64,000 bases of DNA from Torreya grandis (Eukaryota > Streptophyta > Pinopsida > Cupressales > Taxaceae): contig JARHVA010000122.1 in assembly GCA_037957365.1 (NCBI GenBank), positions 6,477,501 to 6,541,500 on the forward strand. Reading direction: 5' to 3'. A program made the translations under genes and the position numbers. The notes under the pieces were generated by a model. It was not told where the DNA came from and made no database searches. It worked only from the letters and a program-made list of their open reading frames with translations. This document shows positions 1 to 11,212 of the stretch, in pieces; position 1 is the first letter of the stretch, and each line of letters begins with the position of its first letter.

Positions 1-471
1 GACTATATAGGATTTTTCTGAATGATCTAAATGGGGTATATCTTGATCGAGTTAAAGCCTTATCAAAATTTCATCAATAACTTTATCAATATCCTAAAGA
101 TGAGGGTATAATTTTTAAATTTTTCTAAGGTTGCATACTAATCTAAACTTACTGCGTCTCATATATAAAAATAATATCCCTTTCCTATTATCAATCAATC
201 CATTTGAGTTGATTCTTTCACATCAGGGATTCACACTAATACTACTGGTACTATCACTACGCATACACATCCAGTGACCTATGTGTCATCCACCCAAATT
301 TTGGGAGAAACATTAGGCCTTAAATAAATTTAGATACCTATTCCTACATATCAAATCTTTAAATATTCCTGATGACTATGCATGTTCCATCACCAATCTA
401 TCCTAATGTACGTTCCCATGAGCAGACTACTATAACTTTGCATTTTATAGTTTTGGATAGATAAAGGTGCA

Positions 472-1845
472 TTGAGAGTGAGATATTCCATGGATTTACA
501 TGACTTACTCCATAACCCATTATCCCTTGAGATAGTAAACAATCCTTTACCAATAGGGTTTGTAGTTCCCAAGCTTCCATTAAATGAAGGTAAAGGTGAT
601 CTCAAGCAACATGTTAGATCATTCCACACAACATGTTTTGACTACGTATATAATCACAAACTATGGACCAAACTATTTACATGAAGTCTCAATGAATATG
701 CATTATGATTGTTTTATGATCTCCACATCTAATCCATAAGAGCATTCAAACCCTTTGACAACCAATTTTTATTACATTTTTCCATCAACATTGATGAGAA
801 GCTATTCTATACATAAATTTCTAAATTAAATCAAGGGTACGATGAACCAATCAATGACTATGTACTTTAGTACAAGGCAATGATATCCAAGATGACCAAT
901 GTTATGTCTGACAAAAAATTCAAGCATATTCAAGAAAATATTATTAGAACTACTCCATGAGTCAATTATTTTAAAGAGATTAAAATCATTTGATGATCTA
1001 CGCCATACATTGAGGGACAAAGAATTCAAGTTAATATCTTTGCACAAAATTAAGTATAAACCCACTCCTAACTAATTCAAAAATGAAATTTCAAAGCAAA
1101 CCAAGTTATAAGCTCAAACCAAATGATAACAATAACAAGGCAAAAGTGATTGTCAATGCAGTGGTACAACCTATAAAATAGTTAAAATTGATGGTTCCAC
1201 AAAAAAAGAAGTTTTAATGATTAACATCCCATACTAATGTAATATTAATGAAGTTACTCAAGTCTAACCTTATCACACTCCTTCCACAAGAGCTTGATCT
1301 AAAAAATACCAGACCATGAAACTATGATGAAAATGTATATCATGATTATCATCAAATTGTGGGACATTAATTGAATAGATGTTTCAAAATGAGACATAAG
1401 ATTTAGGATCTTATATACGATAAAATTATAGACCATGGGCACCCATATAGAGGAATACAAACCAAAACATAATGGAAATTAAAAGTTGAAGGTATTTAAT
1501 GATCCATTTCCTAAACATGAGACATCATAAACTAAGGACACTTCAGAGGTACATTATGCATATAACATGCATCCTCCACTGATAACGTATGATCATCTGA
1601 TAGATGATATTATTAGTACACTCAGTGATAATTCAACATAGCATCCCATGATCATATTTAATGACAATGAGATAATTGATGATGATTTAGATTTATATGA
1701 ACTCTTCATAGGAGCCTATATTGATGAAAAATCCATACCTAGTATCATGATTAAAAAGGGTTCAAGTGAGAACATTTTTATAATGAAACTTATACATTCC
1801 CTTGGGAACATAAAAAAACATTTGAAAAAATATCAAATATGTTAA
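472..1845 (+). pseudogene. Degenerate Ty3/gypsy gag with start of protease
   Basis: Remnant of a Ty3/gypsy capsid and protease gene, broken by many stops and frame changes. Around 570-690 the frame reads PKLPLNEGKGDLKQHVRSFH, which fits the start of a retrotransposon gag domain. It continues across stops with SLNEYAL and FDNQFLLHFSIN-like text, the middle of the plant gypsy capsid. At 1338-1440 a Y-HQIVGH-NRCFKMRHKI-DLIYDKI segment matches the divergent zinc-binding region that follows capsid in many plant gypsy gags. At 1700-1800 the reading IDEKSIPSIMIKKGSSENIF aligns with a retroviral-type protease core, with the catalytic DxGSS changed to KKGSS. No reverse transcriptase follows. Family assignment rests on motif reading only; I am fairly sure it is gypsy gag and less sure of the protease. 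Confidence 0.6.
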
Positions 1846-3119
1846 AGGGTTTCATGGATAGAAACAAAATACTTTTGGACATATAATATTAACTCTTTAA
1901 GTAAGCTTTGCCATATTAACCTTGAACTTCCTATTTTTATAGAGTAACATGGTCTTAAACATGTTATTAGGATTTCATTGGATGTAAAAACTTCATGAAG
2001 TACTATGTAAAGTACACTAATATATTAAGTACATACACTGAATTAGGGTATTCAAAGTTACAGATGTACGGTATGAGTACCCTTTACAATTAATGGTATC
2101 CCCTCCATTCAAGATCACTATATAGATATGGTTTATATACCTATTCAAGATCTTTATACATAGTCAGTTGTTACACATATATAGAATATATCTATACATT
2201 CAGTTTAGAAGAATATAGTTGGGCCCATTATAAAGCCAACTATTCAATTTCAATCATATCAAAGAGTTACTCAGAACTCACAAAGACTGTCATATCCTAC
2301 ATTCTGTACTCAATTAACATTATGGATAATTCATTCAACATGTTCCAAAATGAACATAAGCATCAAAAGATACTCCTACTATCAACATATCCCTCAAATT
2401 ACACATAAATATATAACTACTCATTATACACCCACTTCTAGGAGTAGTTATCATGACATATATGGCACACAACATGATTTCCTACTAACATGATCACCCA
2501 TAGTTGATACTTACCATCCATGATGGAAGACCCTTATAATATTCAATACAATAAATTCCCATGATCCTCTAATTGGTAGGATCATTGATTAGATTTTCTA
2601 AACATCAAATATTCAAAAAATGGAAAAAAAATCAAATAATCAATAAAATAAAAAAATTAAAAATTAAAAAAATTCTAAAATCAGAGCCTAAACATGATAT
2701 TATTATTAGATCACACTATTTACATATATTATTTATCACATGTTTGGTAAATGACATATTATTTTCATACACACATGCATTTCATGGTATATGAATATTA
2801 TATAGGATATTGAGGTTATACATAGACATACATGCATTTTAATTTACTCTACCAAGTGGCCATGCTAATACTAAGAGCATCTTGTTCCATAAGTTTCACT
2901 ATTACAAGTGATATCATTCTATGAAATTTTATACCATGTTTAGATACCTATATTTTTTACTCATGTCTTTCTAGTTACTCATATCTTACACAAATATACA
3001 TGAATTTATCATGATATTACAATGTGACATTGATACATATGGATTATGTAGACTAGTTCCATTTTTCTATGATCTATTTATGGTGTTAGTACATGATAAG
3101 ATACTTTGTGCTTGTCTAT
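1846..3119. other. AT-rich stretch without recognisable gene
   Basis: No open frame longer than about 75 codons and no protein motif recognised. The 73-codon plus-strand frame at 2573 is lysine- and isoleucine-rich low-complexity translation of AT-rich DNA. It is probably the decayed continuation of the gypsy element to the left. Confidence 0.4.
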
Positions 3120-3120
3120 T

Positions 3121-3312
3121 GTATGTGGACCTTTGGCCTTGTTTACGACATCTTTGTATTCTTTGAGTATGGCCCTTGGCCTTGTGTTATATGACATATT
3201 TTATGTCCCTTATTTGTGGCATATTTATGTCCTCTTACATGTGGCCAATGGCCTTGTTTTATGAAGTATTTATGTCCCTTGTATGTAGTCTTTGGCCTTA
3301 TGTGTGACACTG
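3121..3312. repeat. Degenerate tandem repeat, about 45-60 bp units
   Basis: Roughly four imperfect units each carry a TTGGCCTTGT-type core followed by a (T)ATGTCC(C)TT-type core. Cores are visible near 3131, 3174, 3250 and 3292. The spacing drifts between about 45 and 75 bp, so the array is old. Confidence 0.6.
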
Positions 3313-5594
3313 ACTTTTGTATTTGTTGAGCTTACTGACATTGAATGGTGTCGTGTGACACTTTTTATACATAATATTATTCAAATATATTTTAATATGT
3401 GATTCATTGATACATATATCTAGACATGAAACTTATATGCCATGCATTACATATGTTACATACATGCCTTGATCAACATATACATTACTATGATAACATA
3501 TTATCCACATGATCACATGATATCACATTATGTTATCTTTATACATGATGTGATATAATTAACTTTTAATTTTATATTAGTGATATGTATGATGCATTCC
3601 TCATCCTAAATGGGGGGATATTTAACCATAAAATCTATATTAAATAATCTAGGGCTAAATAAGATAAAGATATCTTAGGACATAAGGGTGATAAACTATC
3701 TTTACAACAAGCCAATTAATTTTAAATTTAGATAAATAATATTATGAATTTAAATACTGGGATATGCTATAAATAATAAGTAAAACTAGTGATTGATATA
3801 TAAATAAAATGAAAACAATAGTACTTATATGGATTAATATGCACATTTATATATAATATGGAATAGGTTGGGAATATATTGAATTTGGATTCTATATCAG
3901 TCATCAGATTCTAAAAATTTGACCTTTGTGGCCTTAGACACTTGGGTCAGCCTCGAATAGTTATGTTGATGCTTCTATCTAACCTAGATGTAGGTGTCTT
4001 ATATGTAATACCTACTAGATCTAGATGCAACCACCTAAGATATTCTAGGTTCTCTATCACCTTCACTTCGGTGTGCTCAAATCTAGATCATGGGCTGCTG
4101 CTCCTTGTCAAATAAAAAACTTTAGTTTTTCATCTTCATAGTGACTATAGAAAAATGGATTAATGGGATCACAGTGTCAAGATAACTCCAAAGGCCCTTC
4201 TATTAATAGGTGATTCATACATAGTCACTACTCTGGAAAGGGTCTCAAACTAATGTAGTTCTCTTCTAATGTGTTGGATTGTGTGTGCACAAGGGTGAAA
4301 TATGTGGAAATCAAGTATAACAATGACCTAAATTGTAACTTAAAAATTATGGCTCATGGAGTGATACTTCAATACCTCAAACCTATAGATGTGTTATCCC
4401 TACAACTGATATGTAAATAAGATAAAATAGGAAAGGTTTGCTCACTTTCTTTATTGAATGATTTTGGTAAGTCACCTTGTGAGTTGTTAGTTTTATGTTA
4501 GACGAGGAATTAATGAGTTGATCTTGTAGATATATCAATCCATTTTAAAAATAAATCACATTAAATAACTTAAGCTAACTATAGGGATACATTTTATCTA
4601 TAAATTAGATTACTTTTGGACACTAGACATTTTTTTGGAATAGGACACTGCATCGATGTAGGCATCTAACTGGGACACAAGTGTTTGAACAATTAGAAAA
4701 TAAGTACATGTATAAAACTCATAGAGATAGAAGATAAGTAAGTTTATAATACTCTAAATATGATATAAGGCATGAGTCATTAGAATAACATTGACCAGAC
4801 TAACAAATAAAAAATAAACACATGAGATAGTGTATGTGAGCCTTTTGGTAATGGGAAAGGTCTATAACTGAGAGAAAAAACTAAGGTTTTTATTTTTCAA
4901 ATTTACAAGACTGAGGTGTTATATACTTTATATTTAGTGTTTACATTTCTCTCCTTTAATATAGTAATAAAATTTCTAGTTTAAATGAAAATAAATGCAT
5001 ACCTTGGTGTGTATAACACACCTTGCCTTTATATGAGCCCAACTTGAGTGATTTTTTGGTGAGTGACTTGCAACCAAGAGAATGTTATAGTATATAATCA
5101 ATGTATATAATCTGAAATTGAAAGCATTAAAATGATTGAAATTAAAAGTGCAAGGTTTATGGGTACACATGTGTATCAATGTAACTACCTTGCTTTTTAG
5201 AAACTTGATTTGAAAATATGTATCATTATGTACCATTTAAACTAGGATTAGGAAAAATGTAAATTTGGAAGTGCATATATATAGAGAGAGATTAAGGGAC
5301 AAAAATGCCTCCAACATTGGAGAAAAGGTGAGTTTACACCCAAAAGTTAAGATTAACTCAATCATGCAACCCAATTATATTTATAACTTGGTGAGCATGA
5401 GTTGATCAAAGTTAATCCACACTATAAATATAGTGAGGTTGGATAATGTAATCAAATACAACCTATAAAGTTAACAAGATCGAGTGATTTAATCACCTTA
5501 ACCATACCAAAAGTGAACCAAATACTACAGTAGATTGGATCAATAACATTCCATCTTGGTGTAGCCTAAAGTCCATAAAAGTATTTGAAATGTG
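3313..5594. other. No gene seen; possible polypurine tract at 3607-3617
   Basis: Long AT-rich stretch with only short random frames. At 3607-3617 there is TGGGGGGATA, which could be a polypurine tract next to a lost LTR of the gypsy remnant on the left, but no matching LTR pair was found. Nothing else is recognised. Confidence 0.3.
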
Positions 5595-5599
5595 AAACT
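5595..5599. repeat. Target-site duplication AAACT (left copy, solo LTR)
   Basis: AAACT directly precedes the TG of the LTR and is repeated at 6616-6620 directly after its terminal CA. The perfect 5-bp match defines the insertion. Confidence 0.85.
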
Positions 5600-5702
5600 T
5601 GTTAGGTTGTGGAGCTAAAAATTTCATTGATGCAAACAGGGAAGGAAGTTGTTGAGGTTGTTGAGGTTGCAGAGGTTGCTGAGTTGCAGAAAAAGTTGCA
5701 AG

Positions 5703-5810
5703 GCAACCGATGTCGGTCTGATCAACTGACATCAGTTATATTATAGTACAGAAGCAACCGACATCGGTTATGAGTCGGCTGACATCAATCAGGAAAGAGT
5801 CGACGTCAGC
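5703..5810. repeat. CATCGG-type repeat block in solo LTR
   Basis: Imperfect copies of a core of the form RACCGAYRTCGGTYA and its variants GTCGGCTGACATCAATCAG and AGTCGACGTCAGC. CpG-rich against a CpG-poor background. Homologous to blocks at 8091-8260, 11092-11212 and 13048-13216. Confidence 0.75.
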
Positions 5811-5957
5811 AATTTGTGTGTGCATGCAGTTTGCATGCAGGTTTCGGACTGGTCTATTTTTAGACAGACAGTTTGCATGTAAAGACTATTTTTGGTCTTA
5901 GAGTTGCGAGTCTAATTATTGTAATTAAGAAAGTATAATTATTGTATGCATGAGATC

Positions 5958-5965
5958 TATATAAT
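5958..5965 (+). promoter_or_regulatory. Putative TATA box of the solo LTR
   Basis: TATATAAT lies at the position homologous to TATTTAAG in the two LTRs of the related full-length element, followed in all three by a conserved (C)ATGGG segment. Inferred U3/R promoter of the retrotransposon. Confidence 0.5.
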
Positions 5966-6615
5966 AGATTCATGGGCTGTATTGTAAAATTGTGCTAGAG
6001 AGTAAGAGAGAAAATATTAGCTCCTTCAGAGGGAAGAGAGCAAGGTGTGTTCCTCTTAGTTCCAAAGGGGTGCTGAGTGTGTATGATCAGGGAGAGTTGC
6101 AGGTTGTGCAAGTTCTACTAGGAGATCCACCGGGGTACTGGTTGAAGAATCATGAGGACTTGGTGAGGCAAGGATAAGGGTTCTTTAGGGTGTAGAGATA
6201 TCTACATGGTAAGTAAGGTCTGTTGATTTGCAGGTGGCAGCAAGGAAAGGGAGATCTACTTAGAGTATGGTTGTGTAATTGGTGTACTGGTAGCATTGTT
6301 ACTGACTGGTGGAGGTGAACAATAACTCTGTATTAGAGTTGGTTGTTGTGATCATGATTGAGAGAGTGAACTGTTGGAGGAGAATTACTGGTGAACACTT
6401 GAGGTGTGGGAAGCTTCTGAAAGGTGTGGAGAAGAAGTGGCATCTTCTTTATTGTATTTCCTTCTGGATAAGTATTAATACAATTGGGTATTGTCTCTCA
6501 TATTCTGTGTTGTTTCATATTTCTGGTTACTTATTCATTCTTGTTAAATTTTATGTTTAGTTGCTTATATAAGAGGTAATCATATATACTCTTATTGAGG
6601 AGTAGGATCCTGACA

Positions 6616-6620
6616 AAACT
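6616..6620. repeat. Target-site duplication AAACT (right copy, solo LTR)
   Basis: Identical to 5595-5599 and directly follows the terminal CA of the solo LTR. Confidence 0.85.
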
Positions 6621-6774
6621 AATTTTGATTTTAAAATTTATGTGCCCTTTGCATAGAATATGCACCTCATATACATCTCATATTAAAACCTAGGTATAAT
6701 AATGGTATCAATGTATATAATTCTTCTATAAATGTGTTCTTGAATCATATAACTGTGTAATTTGGTTAATTTGC

Positions 6775-7012
6775 AACTGTGTAAGTGTGGAATACATGTT
6801 TCCAAAACATGCCCCCATTGAAATATGAAACTAAGAGCTGGTATAAGTGTGGAAAATATGTTTCCATAACATTCCCCCACTAAAATTTGAAATTGAGAGT
6901 TGATATAAATGTGGAGAATATATTTCCATAACATGTTCTCATTATATATTTAAATCTATGAATTATGAGAAATGTGGAATCCATACCTCTATGGCATGTC
7001 CCCACTGATATG
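6775..7012. repeat. Degenerate tandem repeat, about 64 bp, four units
   Basis: Units begin near 6783, 6846, 6909 and 6970 with a (A)TGTGGAATAYATGTTTCC-like core followed by ATAACATGYYCCCAYT-like text. Spacing is 61-66 bp. An isolated AATGTGGAATCCAT at about 7943 looks like a stray copy of the core. Confidence 0.65.
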
Positions 7013-8023
7013 TTTCCCTTTTGAGGTGAGGGAAGTAGAAACTGGTAGTTACCTTACTTCAAAAAGGTAATATAATCATATAATTTGTCTATGAACCATG
7101 CAACATATAAAAGGAATATGTTTATGTAGATATATCATTGAAGAATGCAAAATGTGATCACATCAAGTCCTAAAATACATGATATAAATCATGGTAATAT
7201 ATGGATAGTAATAATACAAGCTCAACACACAATAAATCATGCACACAAAGGCATGACAATGTCTAAGGAGACCTCAAATAAGAGGCATTTTTAAATGCTA
7301 TACAATCGATGGGACATGACTTAATCAAATGTCTACAAGGTAAGGAGTGACATATTCAAATATTCATACCACAAACAATGACATATGTAAATGTTAAAGT
7401 AATCAAATAAAGGCATGGGGGGTACAAAAATTAGAGCATATTCAAATGATCAATAGGAAATACAAGACACTCAAGGAAGTGCATAAATGGAGAGCATAAA
7501 TAACTAACATAAATAGAGCATACTAGCCCATAGGTACATAAGTTAATAAAAAATCAAGTACATAGTATATCAAGTAAACTATTAAAGGTATAAGAATGAT
7601 AAAATGCATGTTTAAGTATATACACCCAATCATTATAATTGAAAGTGATCATATAATTGTATAACTTATGTGTATCAAGATCAAAGAATTAGATGCACCT
7701 AATGTCCATATGACATGAGTAGAAGGAAGGCCCAACATTCGTATAGGAATATACCTTGTATCTTTGTAGACATGTATCACACTCAAATGATGTGTGAAAT
7801 ACATATGTATATACAAAGTAATGATATTCCACCTGCCAACATGGATCTAGCAACAAATACTATAAGGAGCTAATAAAAATATGTAGATGTTGAAAATATT
7901 TTTTGATTTTTGATTTTTTTGAGTATTTTATGAATATACTTGAAATGTGGAATCCATTAGTCCAACAAGTTCTCAAATTAAAGATCTAATGTACTAGATT
8001 GTAGCCTTGTTTACCAAAATTAC
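7013..8023. other. No gene seen
   Basis: AT-rich DNA with no motif or long frame recognised. It is the left flank into which the copia element at 8029 inserted. Confidence 0.4.
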
Positions 8024-8028
8024 TTATA
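8024..8028. repeat. Target-site duplication TTATA (left copy)
   Basis: TTATA directly before the 5' LTR, repeated at 13713-13717 directly after the 3' LTR. Confidence 0.9.
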
Positions 8029-8090
8029 TGTTGAGTTGTGGAGCTAAAAGCTTCACTAATGAGCTAATGTGGAAGTTGTTAGATTTACAC

Positions 8091-8260
8091 AGTAACTGAC
8101 ATCAATCAGAACCAACCGACATCGATTATGAGTCGACCAGCATCGGTTAGATCCAACCAACATCGATTAGGAGTCGACCAGAATTGGCGGCATCGGTCAG
8201 AACCAACCGACATCGGTTAGGGGTTGACCAACATCAGTCATATTCAGATCGACACTGACT
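8091..8260. repeat. CATCGG-type repeat block in 5' LTR
   Basis: About eight 19-21-bp units in which two types alternate: AACCAACCGACATCGGTTAG and AGTCGACCGGCATCGGTCAG, with point changes. The core CCGA-CA-TCGG is an inverted repeat with 4-bp arms. Many CG sites read TG or CA in one LTR and CG in the other, which points to decay of methylated cytosines. Confidence 0.85.
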
Positions 8261-8382
8261 TCTGTGCATTTCCAAGCGTTTCTAGAATTAGAATTGCTAT
8301 TTTTAGGAGAACAATTAGTTTGCATGTAAAGACTAAAATTAGTCTTGAGTCTATTTTTATAATTATTGTTTGCTTTCAATTC

Positions 8383-8390
8383 TATTTAAG
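8383..8390 (+). promoter_or_regulatory. Putative TATA box, 5' LTR
   Basis: TATTTAAG, conserved at 13339-13346 in the 3' LTR and in position with TATATAAT of the solo LTR. Likely core promoter for genomic RNA. Confidence 0.5.
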
Positions 8391-8764
8391 AGACCCATGG
8401 GGCAGCATTGTAATTTGAGCAAGATAAGCAAGATTAAGAAGATCTGCAAGAATCAAGAAGATTATAAATCTTGTTCCATGATTGCTGAACACAATTCAGT
8501 AATTGAGGGTTGATTGCAATTGATTGAGAGAGAGAGAGAGAGAACTCTTGAGAGAGAATTACTGTACATATTTAAAGTGTGAAGAGAGAGAGAGAGATTT
8601 CTTCATTGTATTTCCTTCTGAAAGAGTTTAATATAGATTAGTTGTTTCTCATATCTCCTATTATTTGTTTTTTCTGATTTCTAGTTACTTATTACTTTTG
8701 GTTTCAATTCCGTGTTTAGTTGCTTATATAAAAATAATCAATTGTACTCTAAGATCCTAACAAC

Positions 8765-8776
8765 TGGTATCAGAGC
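8765..8776 (+). promoter_or_regulatory. Primer binding site (initiator tRNA-Met type)
   Basis: TGGTATCAGAGC lies two bases after the 5' LTR. It is complementary to the 3' end of plant initiator tRNA-Met, the usual primer of copia elements. A second copy of the phrase GGTATCAGAGC occurs at about 8799-8809. Confidence 0.92.
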
Positions 8777-8872
8777 TATGTGTATATATTAAAAATTGGT
8801 ATCAGAGCGTGTTAGTGTTTATTGATTACATAATTCACTCATAGGGGTTTTTGATTGAGTGGGAGTAAAGCA

Positions 8873-9862
8873 ATGGCAATAGAAAGTAAACTAAGAATGG
8901 AAAAATTCAATAGCAAGAATTATCAATTATGGAAGATACATATTGAAGATTATCTGTATCAAAAAGATCTGTATTTATCATTGAGTGAGGTTTCAAGGAA
9001 GCCCACAGATATAGAAGATGAAGAATGAAATGTTCTTGATAGAAAGGCTCTTGAATCTATAAGGTTGAGCCTGATAGCTTATGTGTTTTCCAACTTATCA
9101 CAGGCAAAGACAATGGTAGAGTTAATGGATACTTTGGCAAATTTATATAAAAAATTCTCAGCTTCGAATAAGGCATATCTTATGAAGCAATTATTTAATT
9201 TGCAAATGCAGGAAGGTGGATTTGTATCTAGTCATCTTAATGATTTCCATACAATAGTAAATCAATTAAATTCAGTCAAAATAGTTTTTGATGATGAAAT
9301 TAAGGCTCTCTTAATCTTATGCTCTTTACCTGAAAGTTGGCATAGTTTGGTAATGGTAGTTAGTAATACTGCATCTGCTTTAAATATCTTGAAAGTTGAT
9401 GATGTTGTTAGTGTAATATTGAATGAAAAAATTCACAGGAAAAGCACAAGAGAAATATTAGGTAATGCTTTAAGTGTTGAAAGCAGGGGAAGGCAAAGAG
9501 AGAAGGGCAAGCAAGGGAAATCAAGGTCAAAGATTGGAAGTAGATCCAAATCCAGAAATGAAAGAATAACCTGCTGGAATTGTGGAAAGAAAGGGCATGC
9601 AAAAAAAGATTGTTGGTTGAAGGATAATAAAGAAAATCAGCATGAAGGTAATAAAGAAGCAAAAGTTGCAGGTATTGTTGCACATGATGCTCTTATATTT
9701 TCTTTGGATAATAAAGTAGAATCATGGGTTTTACATTCTGGTGCCTCTTTCCTTGCAACCCCAAATAGAGAATTTTTCAATGATTATGTCCATGGAGATT
9801 TTGAAAAAGTTTATTTAGGGGATGATGAGCCTTATAAAATTGTTGGCAAAGGAAAAGTGTAG
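8873..9862 (+). pseudogene. copia gag and protease
   Basis: Capsid-nucleocapsid and aspartic protease part of the polyprotein. ATG at 8873 opens MAIESKLRMEKFNSKNYQLWK, the usual start of copia gag (an F-G/S-x-N-Y-x-x-W segment). A TGA at 9026-9028 interrupts it; the frame then runs open to 9862. Around residues 235-250 the zinc knuckle CWNCGKKGHAKKDC has the full CX2CX4HX4C pattern. At about 9725 WVLHSGASFLATPNREFF is the protease core, with catalytic Asp of DSGA replaced by His. The frame ends at a TAG at 9860, then continues in the same frame into integrase after another TAG. Replacement of the protease Asp plus the early stop mean no active product. Confidence 0.9.
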
Positions 9863-10910
9863 CTAAAATTATAGAATGACAACACATGGGTGTTGAAGGA
9901 TGTCATGCATGTACCCATTCTGAAGAGGAATCTGATTTTTGCAAAAAAGTTGGGTGATGAGGGTTGCACAATAACTCTTACAGCTGAATCTTGGAAAGTT
10001 TCCAAGGGTGCACTTGTATTAGTAAAAGGTAAGAGAGTAGGTACACTTTATCTATCTACTTGTATTACTGATTATTCTCTTTCTATTTTATCTACTTCAG
10101 ATGTAGATGCAAAGTTGTGGCACTGTAGGCTTAGTCACATGAGTGAGAAGGGAATGAATGTTCTTAAGTCACAAGGTAAGCTTTCAGATTTGAAAAGCAT
10201 AGATCTAGATTTATGTGAGCATTGTATTTTTGGGAAATAGAAGAAAGTGAGGTTTCTCAAAACTGAGTCAACAAAAAAGAAGCACAAGTTAGAACTTGTT
10301 CACACAGACGTGTGGGGACCAGCTCAAGTAACTTCTATTAGAAGATCACAGTATTATGTTTCTTTCATTGATGATGCTACAAGAAAGGTATGAGTTTATT
10401 GCATAAAGAGGACATCTGATGTTTTTGACACATTTAAGAAATAGAAAAATTTGGTTGAGAATGAAATAGATTTGAGATTGAAGTGCCTTAGATATGATAA
10501 TGGTGGTGAGTATTGCAGCAATAAATTCAATAGTTACTATTCTATGAGTGGAATACGCAAGGAAAGGATGGTTCTAACGGACACCTCAGCAAAATGGAGT
10601 TGATGAAAGGATGAATAGAGCAATAATAGAGTGTGCACGGAGTATGAAGTTGCATGCTGGTTTGCCCTTACAGTTTTGGGTAGAAGCTATAGATACTGTG
10701 GTTTACCTGATTAACAGAGGACCTTCTACTGCACTGGATGGTGGAGTTCCAAAAGAGGCTTGGATAAGTAAAAAGATATATCTTTCATTTCTCAAAGTTT
10801 TTAGTTCTAAAGTTTTTGTGCACATTGATAAAGAAAATAGAAAAAAGTTGGATGCTAAATCTATGCAGTGCACTTTCATTAGTTATGGTTTCAGAGATTT
10901 CAGATTCTGA
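9863..10910 (+). pseudogene. copia integrase
   Basis: DNA-joining enzyme of the element, in frame with gag and interrupted by stops. The pre-integrase zinc module is visible as LWHCRLSHMSEKGMNVL ending in CEHC. The catalytic core follows: Asp in HTDVWGP (about 10300), Asp in RYDNGGEY (about 10495), and Glu in QQNGVDERMNR (about 10590-10615). Stops lie after FGK (10238), in TRKVxVY, after DTFKK, and at 10908. The frame changes shortly before the QQNG segment (about 10570-10580), so at least one indel is present. The C-terminal stretch (SKVFVHIDKENRKKLDAKSMQCTFISYG) is the typical copia 'H-x-P-x-x-x-R-x-K-L-D' region. Confidence 0.88.
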
Positions 10911-11091
10911 TTGTGGAATTTAGAAACTAACAAAATTATTAGAAGTTGTGATGTAGTTTTTAATGAGAAGGTGATGTACAGTGATAAGCTTAAGAGGCTG
11001 AATAATTTTGAGCAGGGCAATCTTGATTTGGAAGAGGTTATGATCCAAAATAAGCTCATAGGTAAAAATCATCACTCACAGAAAAACACAG

Positions 11092-11212
11092 AGACCGACG
11101 TCGGTCAGGTGGAAACCAACGTTGGTCAGGTGGAAATCAACGTCAGTTAGGTGGAATCGACATTAGTCGAGTGCAGATCGACATCGATCAGAGATGACCA
11201 GGATCGGTCACT
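11092..11212. repeat. CATCGG-type repeat block inside pol
   Basis: Five to six copies of the LTR repeat module lie in the linker between integrase and reverse transcriptase. The first three, 21 bp apart, read in frame as (T/I)(D/N)VGQVE heptads. The third contains TAG at 11148-11150 where the others have CAG, so a C-to-T change in the repeat made the stop. The rest degenerates into GATCGACATCGATCAG-like text. Flanking text is coding (VMIQNKLIGKN upstream, RRSERVSKPP downstream), so this is not an LTR fragment with its own ends. Confidence 0.75.

Larger units (their letters stand above)
5600..6615 (+). mobile_element. Solo copia LTR
   Basis: Begins TGTTAGGTTGTGGAGCTAAA and ends GGATCCTGACA, matching the ends of the LTRs of the element at 8029-13712 (TGTTGAGTTGTGGAGC at the start, GATCCTAACA at the end). 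It shares a CATCGG-type repeat block (5703-5810), the TTTGCATGTAAAGACTA segment and the TTGCTTATAT end region. It is 1016 bp against about 730 bp for its relatives, the extra length lying downstream of the TATA box. No internal retrotransposon sequence follows; instead the AAACT duplication closes the insertion. This is the expected product of recombination between two LTRs of one element. Confidence 0.85.
8029..8762 (+). repeat. 5' LTR of copia element
   Basis: Starts TGTTGAGTTGTGGAGC and ends GATCCTAACA. Contains the CATCGG repeat block (8091-8260), a TATTTAAG TATA-like box (8383-8390) and a GA-rich tract near 8527-8600. The matching 3' copy is at 12985-13712. Confidence 0.93.

Noticed and set aside
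3607..3617. Polypurine tract and 3' LTR of the gypsy remnant at the left end
   Set aside because: A G run is present but no TG LTR start, partner LTR or target duplication could be found, so no element boundary is claimed.
8091..8260. Short direct repeats with regular spacing resembling a CRISPR array
   Set aside because: The units are adjacent and imperfect with no unique spacers, they lie inside a plant LTR, and the same block occurs in the partner LTR.
8765..8776. tRNA-like sequence
   Set aside because: It is only the 12-base primer site complementary to a tRNA 3' end, not a tRNA gene.
9408..9683. Minus-strand 91-codon frame
   Set aside because: Shadow of the copia gag zinc-knuckle region on the other strand.
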